Shown piece after piece: positions 10,481 through 21,340 of a stretch of DNA of 26,315 bases (position 1 is its first letter; the number at the start of each line of letters is the position of its first letter). A model generated the notes under the pieces. It had not been told where the DNA came from and searched no databases. It saw nothing but the letters and a program-made list of their open reading frames with translations. The translations under genes were made by a program, and so were the position numbers. The stretch is from Lingula anatina (lineage: Eukaryota; Brachiopoda; Lingulata; Lingulida; Lingulidae): the NCBI RefSeq assembly GCF_001039355.2, contig NW_019775529.1, positions 313,570-339,884 of the forward strand, written 5' to 3'.

Positions 10481-11860
10481 TGATACAGAATTTTTTTTTC
10501 TGTTTTAGGAAAGTGATCTTCGTTTTGTACTGCGTTTTGTACTGTTTACTAAACTAGTAATTAACCAGCCAGGGGTAGGTTTAGAGTGCAATTAGCTCGT
10601 TACTAACAAAGAGCTGCAACTCTTGTTAACGCGTAAGGGCGGCTAAGACTTCTATCAACTTGTGTCGCTAAAAATAATCAAAACAAAGTCTAGCAACACA
10701 CGCAGAATGTTCGACTTTGATATGGAAGGGCAGAATTTCATGAAGCAAGTAAAGTGTTGGAAGTTTCTACGACGACTCATATATTTAAGAGACATGAACA
10801 AAACCACTATATCCCGGATGTAATGAACAAAAGCTGACTGGTGGGGCAGGACATGTTAAAACATTTTTGAGAAAAAGTGCATATAAACTTCACGAGCTAC
10901 GCAAAACCTAAGCTCTGCCTATACACAAGTTAAAATCAACCACCCTTTACATAAACCCGCGAGCAAATCTGTTGATACACGTATTAGTGCGGTTTCAGGA
11001 AAGTGATCTACTGCGTTTTGTGATGTTAAGTAAACTAGTAATTAACCAGCGAGGGGTAGGTTAAGGATCAGGGGCGTAACCTGACCTTTTAGAATTCTAA
11101 GCACAGATTTTCAAAATTCCCAGGTACGGTTAAATGTAAATTTAAAATAAATTTAATTCGCCAAATATCATAGCTAAGTTTTCACCAGTAATAAAATCAT
11201 CAGATAAAATTAAATATATTGCGGCTATTCAATTAAGTTCCATTACATCATTTCACCCAGAACCAAGCCTTTTTTCTAGGATTGGGATACAGGCTGTCCA
11301 AATGGGGTAGGAGTGTGATGAAGTGGAAAAATATTTTATAAAATAATAAATATCAATGGGAATGGAGGGTTAATAACAATCGATAACGATCTGCCGCTGA
11401 CACTCTTTTGCGAACCAATTCCCATGAATGAATATGAAAATTGCCTCTTCGTCTCGCTTAGATCGAGAACGATCTCCGGCTGACGATCTTCCGCAAACAG
11501 AAGCTTTTGAACGGATATGAGAATTGCATTATCGTTTCACTCGGATTGCGAACGATCTCCCGCTGACGATACGAAACTTGCGTTCTCGTCTTGCTCTTTG
11601 GCTAACCAGGGAATTTTATCGGATATAATTCCCTGGGCTAACGAAGTATTTTTAGCAGATATGAAAATTGCCTCTTCGTCTCTCTCGGATTGCAAACGAT
11701 CTCGCGCTGAAAATTTGAAAATTGCCTTTTTGTCTATCAGCTTTGCCAGGTGCCTTATGTATGGAGGTCCTGAAGGTGTCCCCTTTCATAATTTGGCAGT
11801 TTGTTTGTCATACGAATAATTAAAATGACTGCAATCTTATAACCCTACTGCGGTGTATCA
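10481..11860. repeat. Left copy of a ~1.38 kb direct repeat (LTR-like)
   Basis: Starts TGATACAG and ends GTGTATCA, giving TGATAC...GTATCA inverted tips as in LTRs. It is nearly identical to 12246-13628 (roughly 30 differences by eye, ~98%). Similarity extends ~13-15 bp further left (AGCATATATRAAC). Inside, GGAAAGTGATCT...CTGCGTTTTGT...AACTAGTAATTAACCAGC occurs twice, ~490 bp apart (10507 and ~10996). A four-fold degenerate AACGATCT-SSGCTGA repeat lies at 11385-11710. Confidence 0.8.
11517..11819 (+). other. 100-codon frame conserved in both long repeat copies (also 13285-13587)
   Basis: The frame is open and the same length in both copies, with only four or five replacements. It contains an internal duplication: M(R/K)IA-S-SDC(E/K)RS-A and K-AF-S-S at the start, and again ~50 residues later. 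This mirrors the underlying AACGATCT DNA repeat, so the open frame may be incidental. No domain is recognised. Confidence 0.2.
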
Positions 11861-12245
11861 NAACGTTATCTGCTGTGCACTGAAGCTGGTTAAGAACATT
11901 GTGCCTCGTTTCAAATTGTCTTTCAACTTCATATCACACAGACAGAACTTCGAAAACGAGGCCACTGAGAGGGAGACTGTTGGTTACATTTCGATACGAG
12001 CGTTCGATTGCAAGCTATGGTTAGTTCTTTGCTTCTATGAAAGTGGGTGAAAACAGTGAGTTTATTTGATATTTTGCTGAAATCGCTTGTGAACATAGAC
12101 AAAATAAAAGGTGAAAATAGGCTGTAAAAACAGCCAGCCCGTCGGGCGGGTAATCTGCAAATCTTACCCGCCCGGCCTGTAAGTTACCAGCCTCGGGCTG
12201 GCGGGCAGGCGGCCATTTCATACACTGGAGATAGCATATATAAAC
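11861..12245. other. Spacer between the long direct repeats with a nested GC-rich hairpin
   Basis: 385 bp with no retroviral-type frame. At 12133-12202 an outer 9 bp stem (GCCAGCCCG/CGGGCTGGC) encloses an inner 11 bp stem (CGGGCGGGTAA/TTACCCGCCCG), both perfect. An N at 11861 sits exactly at the junction with the left repeat. Confidence 0.6.
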
Positions 12246-13628
12246 TGATACAGAGTTTTTTTTCTGTTTTAGGAAAGTGATCTTCGTTTTGTACTGCGTT
12301 TTGTACTGTTTACTAAACTAGTAATTAACCAGCGAGGGGTAGGTTAAGAGTGCAATTAGCTCGTTACTAACAAAGAGCTGCAACTCTTGTTTACGCGTAA
12401 GGGCGGCTAAGACTTCTATCAACTTGTGTTGCTAAAAATAATCAAAACAAAGTCTAGCAACACACGCAGAATGTTCGACTTTGATATGGAAGGGCAGACT
12501 TTCATGAAGCAAGTAAAGTGTTGGAAGTTTCTACGACGACTCATATATTTAAGAGACACGAACAAAACCGCTATATCCCGGATGTAATGAACAAAAGCTG
12601 ACTGGTGGGGCAGGACATGTTAAAACATTTTTGAGAAAAAGTGCATATAAACTTCACGAGCTACGCAAAACCTAAGCTCTGCCTATACACAAGTTAAAAT
12701 CAACCACCCTTTACATAAACCCCGCCAGCAAATCTGTTGATACACGTATTAGTGCGGTTTCAGGAAAGTGATCTACTGCGTTTTGTGATGTTAAGTAAAC
12801 TAGTAAGTAAACAGCGAGGGGTAGGTTAAGGATCAGGGGCGTAACCTGACCTTTTAGAATTCTAAGCACAGATTTTCAAAATTCCCAGGTACGGTTAAAT
12901 GTAAATTTAAAATAAATTTAATTCGCCAAATATCATAGCTAAGTTTTCACCAGTAATAAAATCATCAGATAAAATTAAATACATTGCGGCTATATATTCA
13001 ATTAAGTTCCATTACATCATTTCACCCAGAACCAAGCCATTTTTCTAGGATTGGGATACAGGCTGTCCAAAACGGGTGGGAGTGTGATGAAGTGGAAAAT
13101 ATTTTATAAAATAATAAATATCAATGGGAAGGGAGGGTTAATAACAATCGATAACGATCTGCCGCTGACACTCTTTTGCGAACCAATTCCCATGAATGAA
13201 TACGAAAATTGCCTCTTCGTCTCGCTTAGATCGAGAACGATCTCCGGCTGACGATCTTCCGCAAACAGAAGCTTTTGAACGGATATGAGAATTGCATTAT
13301 CGTTTCACTCGGATTGCGAACGATCTCCCGCTGACGATACGAAACTTGCGTTCTCGTCTTGCTCTTTGGCTAACCAGGGAATTATATCGGATATAATTCC
13401 CTGGGCTAACGAAGTCTTTTTAGCAGATATGAAAATTGCCTCTTCGTCTCTCTCGGATTGCAAACGATCTCGCGCTGAAAATTTGAAAATGGCCTTTTTG
13501 TCTATCAGATTTGCCAGGTGCCGTATGTATGGAGGTCCGGAAGGTGTCCCCTTTCATAATTTGGCAGTTTGTTTGTCATACGAATAATTAAAATGACTGC
13601 AATCTTATAACCCTACTGCGGTGTATCA
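12246..13628. repeat. Right copy of the ~1.38 kb direct repeat (LTR-like)
   Basis: Same TGATAC/GTATCA ends and internal organisation as the left copy. No target-site duplication is seen between the outer flanks and no convincing polypurine tract precedes it. It is therefore either the 3' LTR of an internally deleted element or the second of two independent insertions. A perfect 14 bp hairpin (CCAGGGAATTATAT-CGG-ATATAATTCCCTGG) lies at 13374-13404; the left copy has one mismatch in it. Confidence 0.8.
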
Positions 13629-14275
13629 TGGTGTACGACTAGAACTAGAATAATGATGAAAATTTATGCAGCTGTGATACATACACTATTTATTTTTTTT
13701 AAATTGAAATAAAATACCTTGATAATGATATAATTATAACTTTTAAATTTCTTAATTTTATAGTGCATCAAATTGAATAAACGCAAGTCGGGAAAGATAG
13801 TGCGCGATTTTTACTAGCGTGTTTCGCAACAGCAAAATTTTCGTCATTTGAAATGTAAAAAAAAAGTATTATAAAAGGTGGGATTATTCAAAGACTTTCA
13901 GTTATTATTTTTTCTTCGTGGTTATTCAACAGTATAAGGCAATTTGAGAGCATTTAATTCGAGAAATACGCGACGCGATCCGAGGGCTGCTACTGTTCTG
14001 ACTAACAAAGGCCGGTATTTTCACCCCATCGGGTTTATCACCCTGTTTATCTAAATGAAAGTGCAGGAGTACTTTTCTATTGATGATGGTGTCCTGCTCA
14101 CAGTGGGTGGCTAAAAGCGAGCTGAGTAAATTTAGGCCGAGTTAGAGTAGTATTTATCGCTGCTGGGTCCCAACGGCTTGAGGTTTAATTCCCTATAATT
14201 AACGCACCGATAATAGTCGTTTAACTACCATAAGGATTATAAACCAAGGCTATTAAAGTGTCTTCGAAATTAATC
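13629..14275. other. AT-rich spacer without recognisable gene
   Basis: AT-rich to ~13900, with a short CpG patch near 13960-13990. No frames, repeats or sites that I can support. Confidence 0.5.
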
Positions 14276-15495
14276 CTGTAGCTGTACCATTCTTGTCACA
14301 CTGCCATATTTCAAACATGCTCTTTATATTGGTACAATGCACATACTCATACAAATTTATAACCAAATCTCCCTAATTAGTCACAATATATATCAGAGCC
14401 CTCAGTGCCGCATTCTGTAGAACACATGCAAATATTGCCATTGTTAACACTCAGACCTTGATAATGACATATTAGGCATCATCATTAGTCTGTATTCATC
14501 ACTTGGTGCCTGTCACACTGTCATATTTCCAACACAGATCAATTTTTCAAAGATCAATTACAACAATAAGGTATTCCCTACTCTCTTACTAGTACACCAT
14601 GTCATTTCTTGGTATATCACATATGGTGTAAGTATAAGTTTAATCCAGATATAAAGTGAAAGTATGAAAGTCCCTGACAAACTTACCAGAAACTTGTTCT
14701 GTTGTGGTACGACCTCAGATGGTTTGGAATATTATTTCTTCTTCCCAGTATTTTTTCAGATTTGAAAACTAACTGCACAATTTCTCATGGCAGCACTGAA
14801 AAAAATGTCAAGTGGCAGTGAAAGCAGCATTATAATGTTTAATTTTTAACAGAAAAGTCTCTATTACCCCAAGCTAAATATACATAGAAATATAGGTATG
14901 CCTAGTGCATGGTGGGAAAGAAAAGACCCAGTCCGACAAAAAGGTGTAATATTGATTTTGCTGTTGTTGTGTGAATGAATTTCTGGTTTTTCTGAACCTT
15001 TAGGCCACTGGCCTTTAGAATACAACATAATGAAGTTTTTGAGATGTTAAAAGAGAAAAATATGAAAATAAAGCATTCTTCCATGTGGTTGAGGTACATT
15101 CAGTATTTCTTTGCTTACTTAAATATAATGGTAATAGGAGATATGGATTGGATTGGATAACCCCATGACCTTGTTTTTCAGATATTTTAAGTCAGGAACA
15201 TGTAACAGAAAGAAACACCCAAACCTTTCCTTCCCTGATACATAAAATGGCTTTAAGAAAAACTAAATAATTGCAGATAGCAAAACATGATATAACAATA
15301 TCATAGGTAAAGCATATTGCCAAAACTATTTTACCTGCTGTACTTGCAGTAAATCTTATAGTTGTATCTAAGTCCTTAATTGTTGTTAAATGTTTGTTGC
15401 AAATAATACAAAACCAATTCTCAAAATAATACAAAATAAATAAAAGATGTCTAAAAACTATTAATATACCACCAGTAAAGTTTTTAAAATCTTAC

Positions 15496-15610
15496 CTAGA
15501 CTTTGGTTTATATTTCAAGAAGTTACAGAAATTGAGTTGTTGATCACCACGGCATGAAGTTTGATATACTGTTGTTAAGCAGCGATTGCATTCTTTGCAG
15601 GTAAAAAAAG
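15496..15610 (-). pseudogene. Candidate Cys-rich exon relic in block C
   Basis: Between a possible AG (GGAAG) and a good donor (TCTAG|GTAAG) 37 codons are open, reading FFTCKECNRCLTTV... with Cys spacing C-x2-C-x2-C-x8-C-x8-C. The homologous stretch in unit 3 (18687-18805) keeps TCKEC and a donor GTACGT but has stop codons. A decayed exon of a duplicated gene is possible; chance cannot be excluded. Confidence 0.2.
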
Positions 15611-16191
15611 CTTCCAAAGACACACACATAAATAAATATCATGTGACCATTTAAGTATACCTCAAAACCATTTTTTTCTCCAGGTGTAATTTTAAGTCAA
15701 CAAATGTTATGATCTAATGTTGGAAAATTCAAATGAGAACATGATGATTATTTAGACACCTTATTTGTTCAAATGCTCCAGTTCAATTTCAGTACATTGT
15801 ACATACACTGTATCAGCACTGGAGAGCATTGTTCTAATTTTCATGTACAGGCACAGACGTTACCTTTTAGCAAACTTACAGAACTGATGAATGTGGGTCA
15901 AGTTTGAAAATTTTTTTGATAACACAATTCAAGGAAAACCCATAGGCCTATTGTCTTGAAACCTACAGGAGTGAAAAAATTGTACTAAAATACAGGTTGA
16001 GTTAAAAAATGGCATGATCAAGCCATTTTTTTAGTTATGGTGTTTTTTTCTTGCTTTTTTCAGCATATATGCAACACTGATAACATTTCAAAGAAAACTG
16101 ATCAGACTTTTGTCTTGCAACTCACAGGAGTGATCAATCTTACTCCTTACAACTTCGATGAAATTGTTTAAATTTTAACCGATTAAAGTCA

Positions 16192-16470
16192 TTAAAGGAT
16201 AATAACTCTTCGTTTTGGCCCAAAAATGTAAATAACAATTTTCCCATACCTGCGAATGGTTAATGAATCCATTTTTACATTCAAAGTCAGTCCCTGTTTT
16301 TTTTTCTATAAAATTTGGTTTTTTGTTAAAATCTCATAAGAGATTATAACAGAGTATAGCCATCAATGGAGGTCACGTGGCCTATTATGTTATTTTATAT
16401 TTCTATGAGTTATTCACAATGTATTTATTGTGAAATATAGATCTCATACGAAGAGTTATTATCCCTTTAA
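16192..16470. mobile_element. 271 bp MITE with TTAA target duplication
   Basis: TTAA at 16192-16195 and 16467-16470 flank inverted termini AGGATAATAACTCTTCGT and (reverse) AGGGATAATAACTCTTCGTA. Unit 2 keeps the uninterrupted site TGTCATTAATAACAAG near 18155. The TTAA duplication is typical of piggyBac or Kolobok families; the termini alone do not decide. No coding capacity. Confidence 0.85.
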
Positions 16471-16651
16471 TTACAAGTATAGAAGGAATGGTAGTCTGCT
16501 AGCTAAAAAACAGAGCTAGAAAATACATGTATATAGCAGTACTCAGACCTCATTCCTGTCACACTGTCTTTTTCCAAACATACTAGTACGATACATGTGC
16601 TGGTACAGTGCACATACTCATACAGATAACTATATATATATTATATATAAT

Positions 16652-16680
<29 letters not shown>

Positions 16681-16687
<7 letters not shown>

Positions 16688-16937
16688 GTAAAAGTGCTAT
16701 ATATATATATATATATATAATAAAAAGAAAAAATGAACAGCAGCTATTTTGCCCTGACCGGTTTCATTCTTTTTTCAGGGGGTTTTGTTTTGAAAACAAA
16801 ATGTAAATGTAAGGTGACAGAAAACAAAACCCCCTGAAGAAAGAATGAAACCGGTCGGGGCAAAATAGCTGCTGTTCTTTTTTTCTTTTTATTATATATA
16901 ATATACTCGTACAGGAAAATCACTTTTACTTCTAATA
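16681..16937. mobile_element. Foldback element: ~120 bp imperfect palindrome in a (TA)n tract
   Basis: The left arm from TAGAAGTAAAAGTG (16683) is mirrored by CACTTTTACTTCTA (16921-16934). Internal arms CAGCAGCTATTTTGCCC, GACCGGTTTCATTCTTT and CAGGGGGTTTTGTTTT pair with their complements, leaving a ~25 nt loop near 16800-16818. (TA)n lies outside and within the arms. The minus 80-codon frame (16744..16986) is an artefact of the palindrome. Confidence 0.8.
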
Positions 16938-17238
16938 TATATATTAGGTGTATGTACATATCATTATTATTATAACTAAATATCACTGATTACATATTTG
17001 AGAGCTGCAAGTCTACTACATTTGTACTCTACTATTATTTTACCTGTTTTCCCTATTTCTAAATCATTTATCCAAAACACCATTCCTAGAAGAGAGGTAT
17101 GTTGATAGAATTCTTTACAGTTACATGTATTTCTTTTTAAAAATTCTTGGCTTAGCTGTTGGATATGGTAAAAAGGCTCCTAACTTATCCATTCAGATGT
17201 TTGTAAATTTTAAGTGTGAAAGTCCCTGATAAACTTAC

Positions 17239-17333
17239 CAGAAACTGGTTCTGTTGTGGTACGACCTCGGATGGCTTGGAATATTATTTCTTCTTCCTCG
17301 TTTTCTCACTGGGACTTGGTTCAAATTTGAAAA
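17239..17333 (-). pseudogene. Candidate exon relic in block A
   Basis: Ends at a consensus donor (TTTCTG|GTAAGTTT) conserved in unit 1 (14687). A 31-codon frame, basic in character (VRKRGRRNN), is open in unit 2; in unit 1 a deletion removes part of it but the following residues (NNIP-H-RSYHNRTSF) persist. Phase does not match the Cys-rich candidate upstream. Confidence 0.15.
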
Positions 17334-18215
17334 CTAACTGCGCAATTTCTCAAAGCAGCACTGAAAAAAAATGTCAAGTGGCAGTGAAAGCAGTATTATA
17401 ATGTTTAATTTTTAACAGAAAAGTCTCTATTACCCCAAGCTAAATATACATAGCAATATATGTATGCCTAGTGCATGGTGGGAAATAAAAGACCCAGTCC
17501 GACAAAAAGGTGTAATATTGACTTTGCTGTTTTGTGAGAATGAATTTCTGGTTTTTCTGAACCTTTAGGCCACTGGCCTTTAGAATACAACATAATGAAG
17601 TTTTTGAGATGTGAAAAGAGAAAAATATGAAAATAAAGCATTTTTCCATGTGGTTGAGATACTTTAATATAATACATGTAGTTGGGATTGGATAACCCCA
17701 TAACCTTGTTTTTCAGATATTTTTAGAGCAGGTACGTGTAACAGAAAGAAACACCCAAACCTTTCCTTCCCTGAAATGTAAAATGGCTTTAAGGTAAAGT
17801 TAAAAAATCAACATATGATTGGGCATTTTTTCAAAAGTTTCTGTGTTTTGTTTCCAGCATATTTGCAATGCTGATAACACATTTGAAGGAAAACCAATAG
17901 GCCTATTGTCTTAAAACCTACAGTAGATAAAAATCTCACTTAAGTACAGGTTGAGTTATAAAATCAGCTCGATCTGACCATTTTTATAAAAGTTATGTTT
18001 TGTCCCTTTTTTCAGCATATTATATGCAACACTGATAGTTAACACGTACATTTCAAAGAGAACTGATCAGCCTATTGTCTTGCAACGCACAGGAGTGATC
18101 AATCTTACTCCTTACAACTTCGATGAAATTGTTTATATTTTAACTAATTATTGTCATTAATAACAAGTGTACCAGTAGGAATGGAAGTCTGCTAGTTAGA
18201 AAACATAGTGCATAT

Positions 18216-18945
18216 ACCAGTACTCAGACCTTACGTACACTGGGCTATAACCCTACACTATCAGTCTGTGTACATCATATGGTGCCTGGATTTCCATTCC
18301 TACAACTACCATTCCTGTCTCACTGTCATATATTTCAAACAAACAGTATACTCAGACAGTGTACATAGTTGGTAAAAGAGACAAAAACATAAAAGTAAAG
18401 TTACCTATTATCAAGGTGCATTCAGTATTTCTACTTAAATATAAGTTGGCAGGGGTAATAGGAACCCTTCCCTGTTATGTAAAATAGCTTCTTAAATAAA
18501 CTTCTATAATTATAGATAGTTATTAAAGCAGTCTAGGTAAAAAATGTTGTCAAAAACTGTTTGACCTTCCTGTTTACCTTGCATTAGTATGTAAGTCCTA
18601 AATTGTATTTTCACAAATCACAATTCTTATATAAAAAATGTTCCTTCAAAACTATATTATACGCAAACTTCTGCTTTTTAACGTACCTGGGCTGGTTAAC
18701 TTTCCAAGAAGTAATGTAAGTTGAGGTGTTTATCCCCACAGCATAAAGTTCGTTGTGACTAGGCACTGGTGCATTCTTTGCAGGTAGGAAAAAAATGGCT
18801 TCCACAGACACACCCAAGGTCAAAATCATGTGACTAAATCAATACATTCAAAAGCTTTGTTTTCTCCATTTGTCATTAAAAATCGACAAGTGTTTTGATC
18901 TGATGTTGATAAAACAAATTAAAGCATGACTTTGGCAACTCTTCT
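18216..18945. repeat. Tandem segmental unit 3 (P, end of A, C; truncated)
   Basis: P at 18216-18370, the last ~80 bp of A (GTGCATTCAGTATTTCTACT), then block C at 18480-18945 with TGCATTCTTTGCAGGTAGGA and TGTTTTGATCTGATGTTG. More diverged than units 1 and 2. Confidence 0.65.
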
Positions 18946-20940
18946 GAACAAACGCTCCCATTTTATTTAAGTACACATCATTGAAGAATTAATGTTTTCC
19001 TTTTGTTAGAAAAAATGCTATTGTATTTTTTCTTCTCTAACACAATTTCATCGTTGAAGTGCAGAAGCATCCATGAGAATAATGTTTATTCAATTCAATT
19101 CATTTCTGTACTGGTACATAGATTGTCATGACCTTGTACAATATGATATACTGATGACGATATAATACAATTAGTGCATTACCATTTCTCTAGTTGGCAT
19201 TATGTTGCCAATTGTGAATGAAAAAATAATGTTTATTGATGAAAGGATGCAAATGATTTGAAATATCACATAAAAGTTTGTTTTTTTTTTTTTTGAAGAA
19301 CCAGAATAAATTCAAATTGATATAAATGCTTTAGTTATGGACTTTCTTTATGAGTAACATGTATTATAACCATTCAAATTTATTTATTTATTTATTCAAA
19401 ATATTTCATACGACACATTTACTATTAGGCTTTCAATTTTTCAAAAAAAGAAAGAAGATGGAAGAATGAAATAATTTTTTTGATGGAATAGCAGAAAGAG
19501 AGGAAGGGGACAAGAACGAATTAAGTCACATCTTTTAAAGAAGAAACATTAGGAAAATGTTTATACTGTCATTTTTATTGATATTTTAAAACAATTCAAA
19601 AGGCTCACCCACACACACACCAAGTCCCAACACAAAGTAATCTTATGTGGAGAAGTTGAGAAGAGTACCACTCATCTATAACTATTCTAAACAATTTTGA
19701 CCATAATTACAAAATTGGTGGATATTATCACATTATCCTGTCCTTTCTGTCTGTGATCTATACAACATCATGGAGAAGTATAGATTGGCACAGTTTATAC
19801 ACATCTGTTTGTTAGCTGTAATTATCACAGACAAGCTACACTGCAGATCATTCTCACTTAATACTTTGTTTAATATCTATTCTATACACAATTGACCAAA
19901 CAAGTTCTGAAACATTACATTGTTTTTCAATAATTAAAAAAGCTATGTAATCTAATGGGAAAATCTTTAGTGTATGTAAACAAGTAATTAATGTGGATGC
20001 ATTATCCATCAATATTTGGTTTAAATATTTACTTTAGCTCATACAGTTTCTTAACAATTATTCAAAATGACAATGTTTCTGATTTGTCAAGGTGTATTTA
20101 CAAAAATCAGACCACCCAGAGTTGCAAAGTTTCCAGAAAACTAACCTCTATTATCAGCATTCCCAACCATTTCTAGTGATGACAGAGGGTAGCTTCTAGT
20201 GAACTATAAAACCTAGGGTGCAGAAGAGCCTCCACTACTTGTTATACATATTTTAAAAATATCTCATGTCTTCGGAAATTACAATATCAGCAGATTAATG
20301 TACACAAATACCATGCAAGGTTCCATCAACCCTGGTGACAGTCAAGTTTATATGGCACCCATTGAAAATGGAAATTAAGCAGGTTTTGTCCTTTTCTGAA
20401 ACTTCCCATTTATATGGCACAATAACACAAATTAAAATATTAATATTTATAGCGAGTTTCTTTATCTATGAGATATGTAATAATCATCTGATACTTGTGC
20501 TTTCATCTCTAAATTTGTCTTATAAAAAAAAGAGTCAAACTTCCATAAAGGTAAAAATACCTAAACTACAAATTAAATGCTATGAAAACACTTCAAAATC
20601 ATAAAATGTCTAAAGCAGACACTTAGAACATCCCTATATACATGTACAATATAAAAAAATGTATCACAGATTTCTGCAACATGTCTAATAACACATTAAA
20701 TATCCAGATTATGTTATTTGTGCTTTCATTTTAAAACAATTTAGTTGTGTCAGTCTGCTAATTAGTCCACAACTTGCCAATATTTCTTATCCTTTTTTCA
20801 GTAGATAACAATGTCATCACTGGAATAGAATGTTTAAGCTGAAGCTGAGTACTATAACATTTGGGCAATGAGTATAATCTTGAAATTGTCATCAATTCTT
20901 CATATCTGAACATTTGCCTTTGACTGACCATTGCAGTGTC
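18946..20940. other. Two kilobases of AT-rich intergenic DNA
   Basis: Contains a (T)n run at ~19279-19294, (ATTT)n at 19379-19396 and a short CA run at 19611-19620. Open frames at 19991 and 20335 are AT-driven with hydrophobic composition and no supporting signals. The last part may be 3' flank of the ROCO gene. Confidence 0.5.
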
Positions 20941-20946
20941 TTTATT
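20941..20946 (-). terminator. Candidate polyadenylation signal AATAAA for the ROCO gene
   Basis: First AATAAA on the minus strand beyond the stop codon, ~147 bp downstream of TAA, followed by ordinary sequence where cleavage could occur 10-30 nt further on. No competing AATAAA is seen between it and the stop. A purine run (GAAAAAAAAAGAAAAAG-like, ~21034-21058) lies in the resulting 3' UTR. Confidence 0.4.
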
Positions 20947-21092
20947 CTTGACACAATGTGCACGGCTCTTGTAAGTTAACATTTTCCACATCATGTCTGA
21001 GAAGTCATTTAGGCATTGGGAACTGTGTTCTTCATTTTTCTTTTTCTTTTTTTTTCAAGTTTATCACATAGCACAGTGTCCTTAGATATTCC

Positions 21093-21340
21093 TTAGTACT
21101 TGATCAACTTGAGAAGATCATACCGCTCATGCTCATCAAAAAACTGACAGAGAATATCAAATGCCTTGTCAGATTTCATGGTCAGGAAGTCCAAAAAGAC
21201 AGCAGTTTTATCAGAAGATGTCTTAATCCACTCAGATTCACGTTCTGACAGGATGCTTTCTTGGATAAATACATCAATCAACTCAAAGAGACAAGGTTCT
21301 GTGATGTTTTGTTTCAGCTTATTTTTGTTCTTCTTGACAA
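21093..21340 (-). CDS. Terminal exon encoding a CARD domain
   Basis: This 248 nt exon completes a split Val codon and adds 81 residues before TAA at 21095..21093. After a Lys/Asn-rich linker (KKNKNKLKQN) the pattern is that of a CARD: a helix around LFELIDVFIQ, a turn and second helix around SILSERESEWIK, SDKTAVFLDFL, then KAFDILCQFF and a final YDLLKLIKY helix. The spacing and hydrophobic positions resemble the Apaf-1 type of CARD more than a DEATH domain; this is read by eye. The same frame is open upstream to 21443, but the polypyrimidine/AG acceptor and matched phase support splicing at 21341-21342. CARD on its own phase-1-bounded exon fits gain by exon shuffling. Confidence 0.82.

Larger units (their letters stand above)
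14276..16530. repeat. Tandem segmental unit 1 (complete: blocks P, A, C, D)
   Basis: Block P (CTGTCACACTGTCATATTTCC type, 14280-14530); block A (14663-15257, AAGTCCCTGACAAACTTACC to AAAATGGCTTTAAG); block C (15257-15740, including TGCATTCTTTGCAGGTA and ATGTTATGATCTAATGTTGG); block D (15890-16530, two ~135 bp sub-repeats around GCAACACTGATAACATTTCA). Each block reappears in the same order in units 2 and 3. A MITE lies inside block D. Confidence 0.75.
16531..18215. repeat. Tandem segmental unit 2 (P, A, D; block C missing)
   Basis: P at 16531-16640, A at 17214-17794 (very similar to 14663-15257), followed directly by D at ~17800-18215. Block C is deleted. A palindromic foldback element separates P from A. 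Confidence 0.75.

Noticed and set aside
14902-15099. Frame MYLNHMEECFIFIFF... also present at 17440-17649
   Set aside because: Duplicated only because block A is duplicated; hydrophobic AT-rich translation with a frameshift between copies (alternative frame at 17468-17701).
16744-16986. 80-codon minus-strand frame
   Set aside because: Spans the palindrome and loop of the foldback element.
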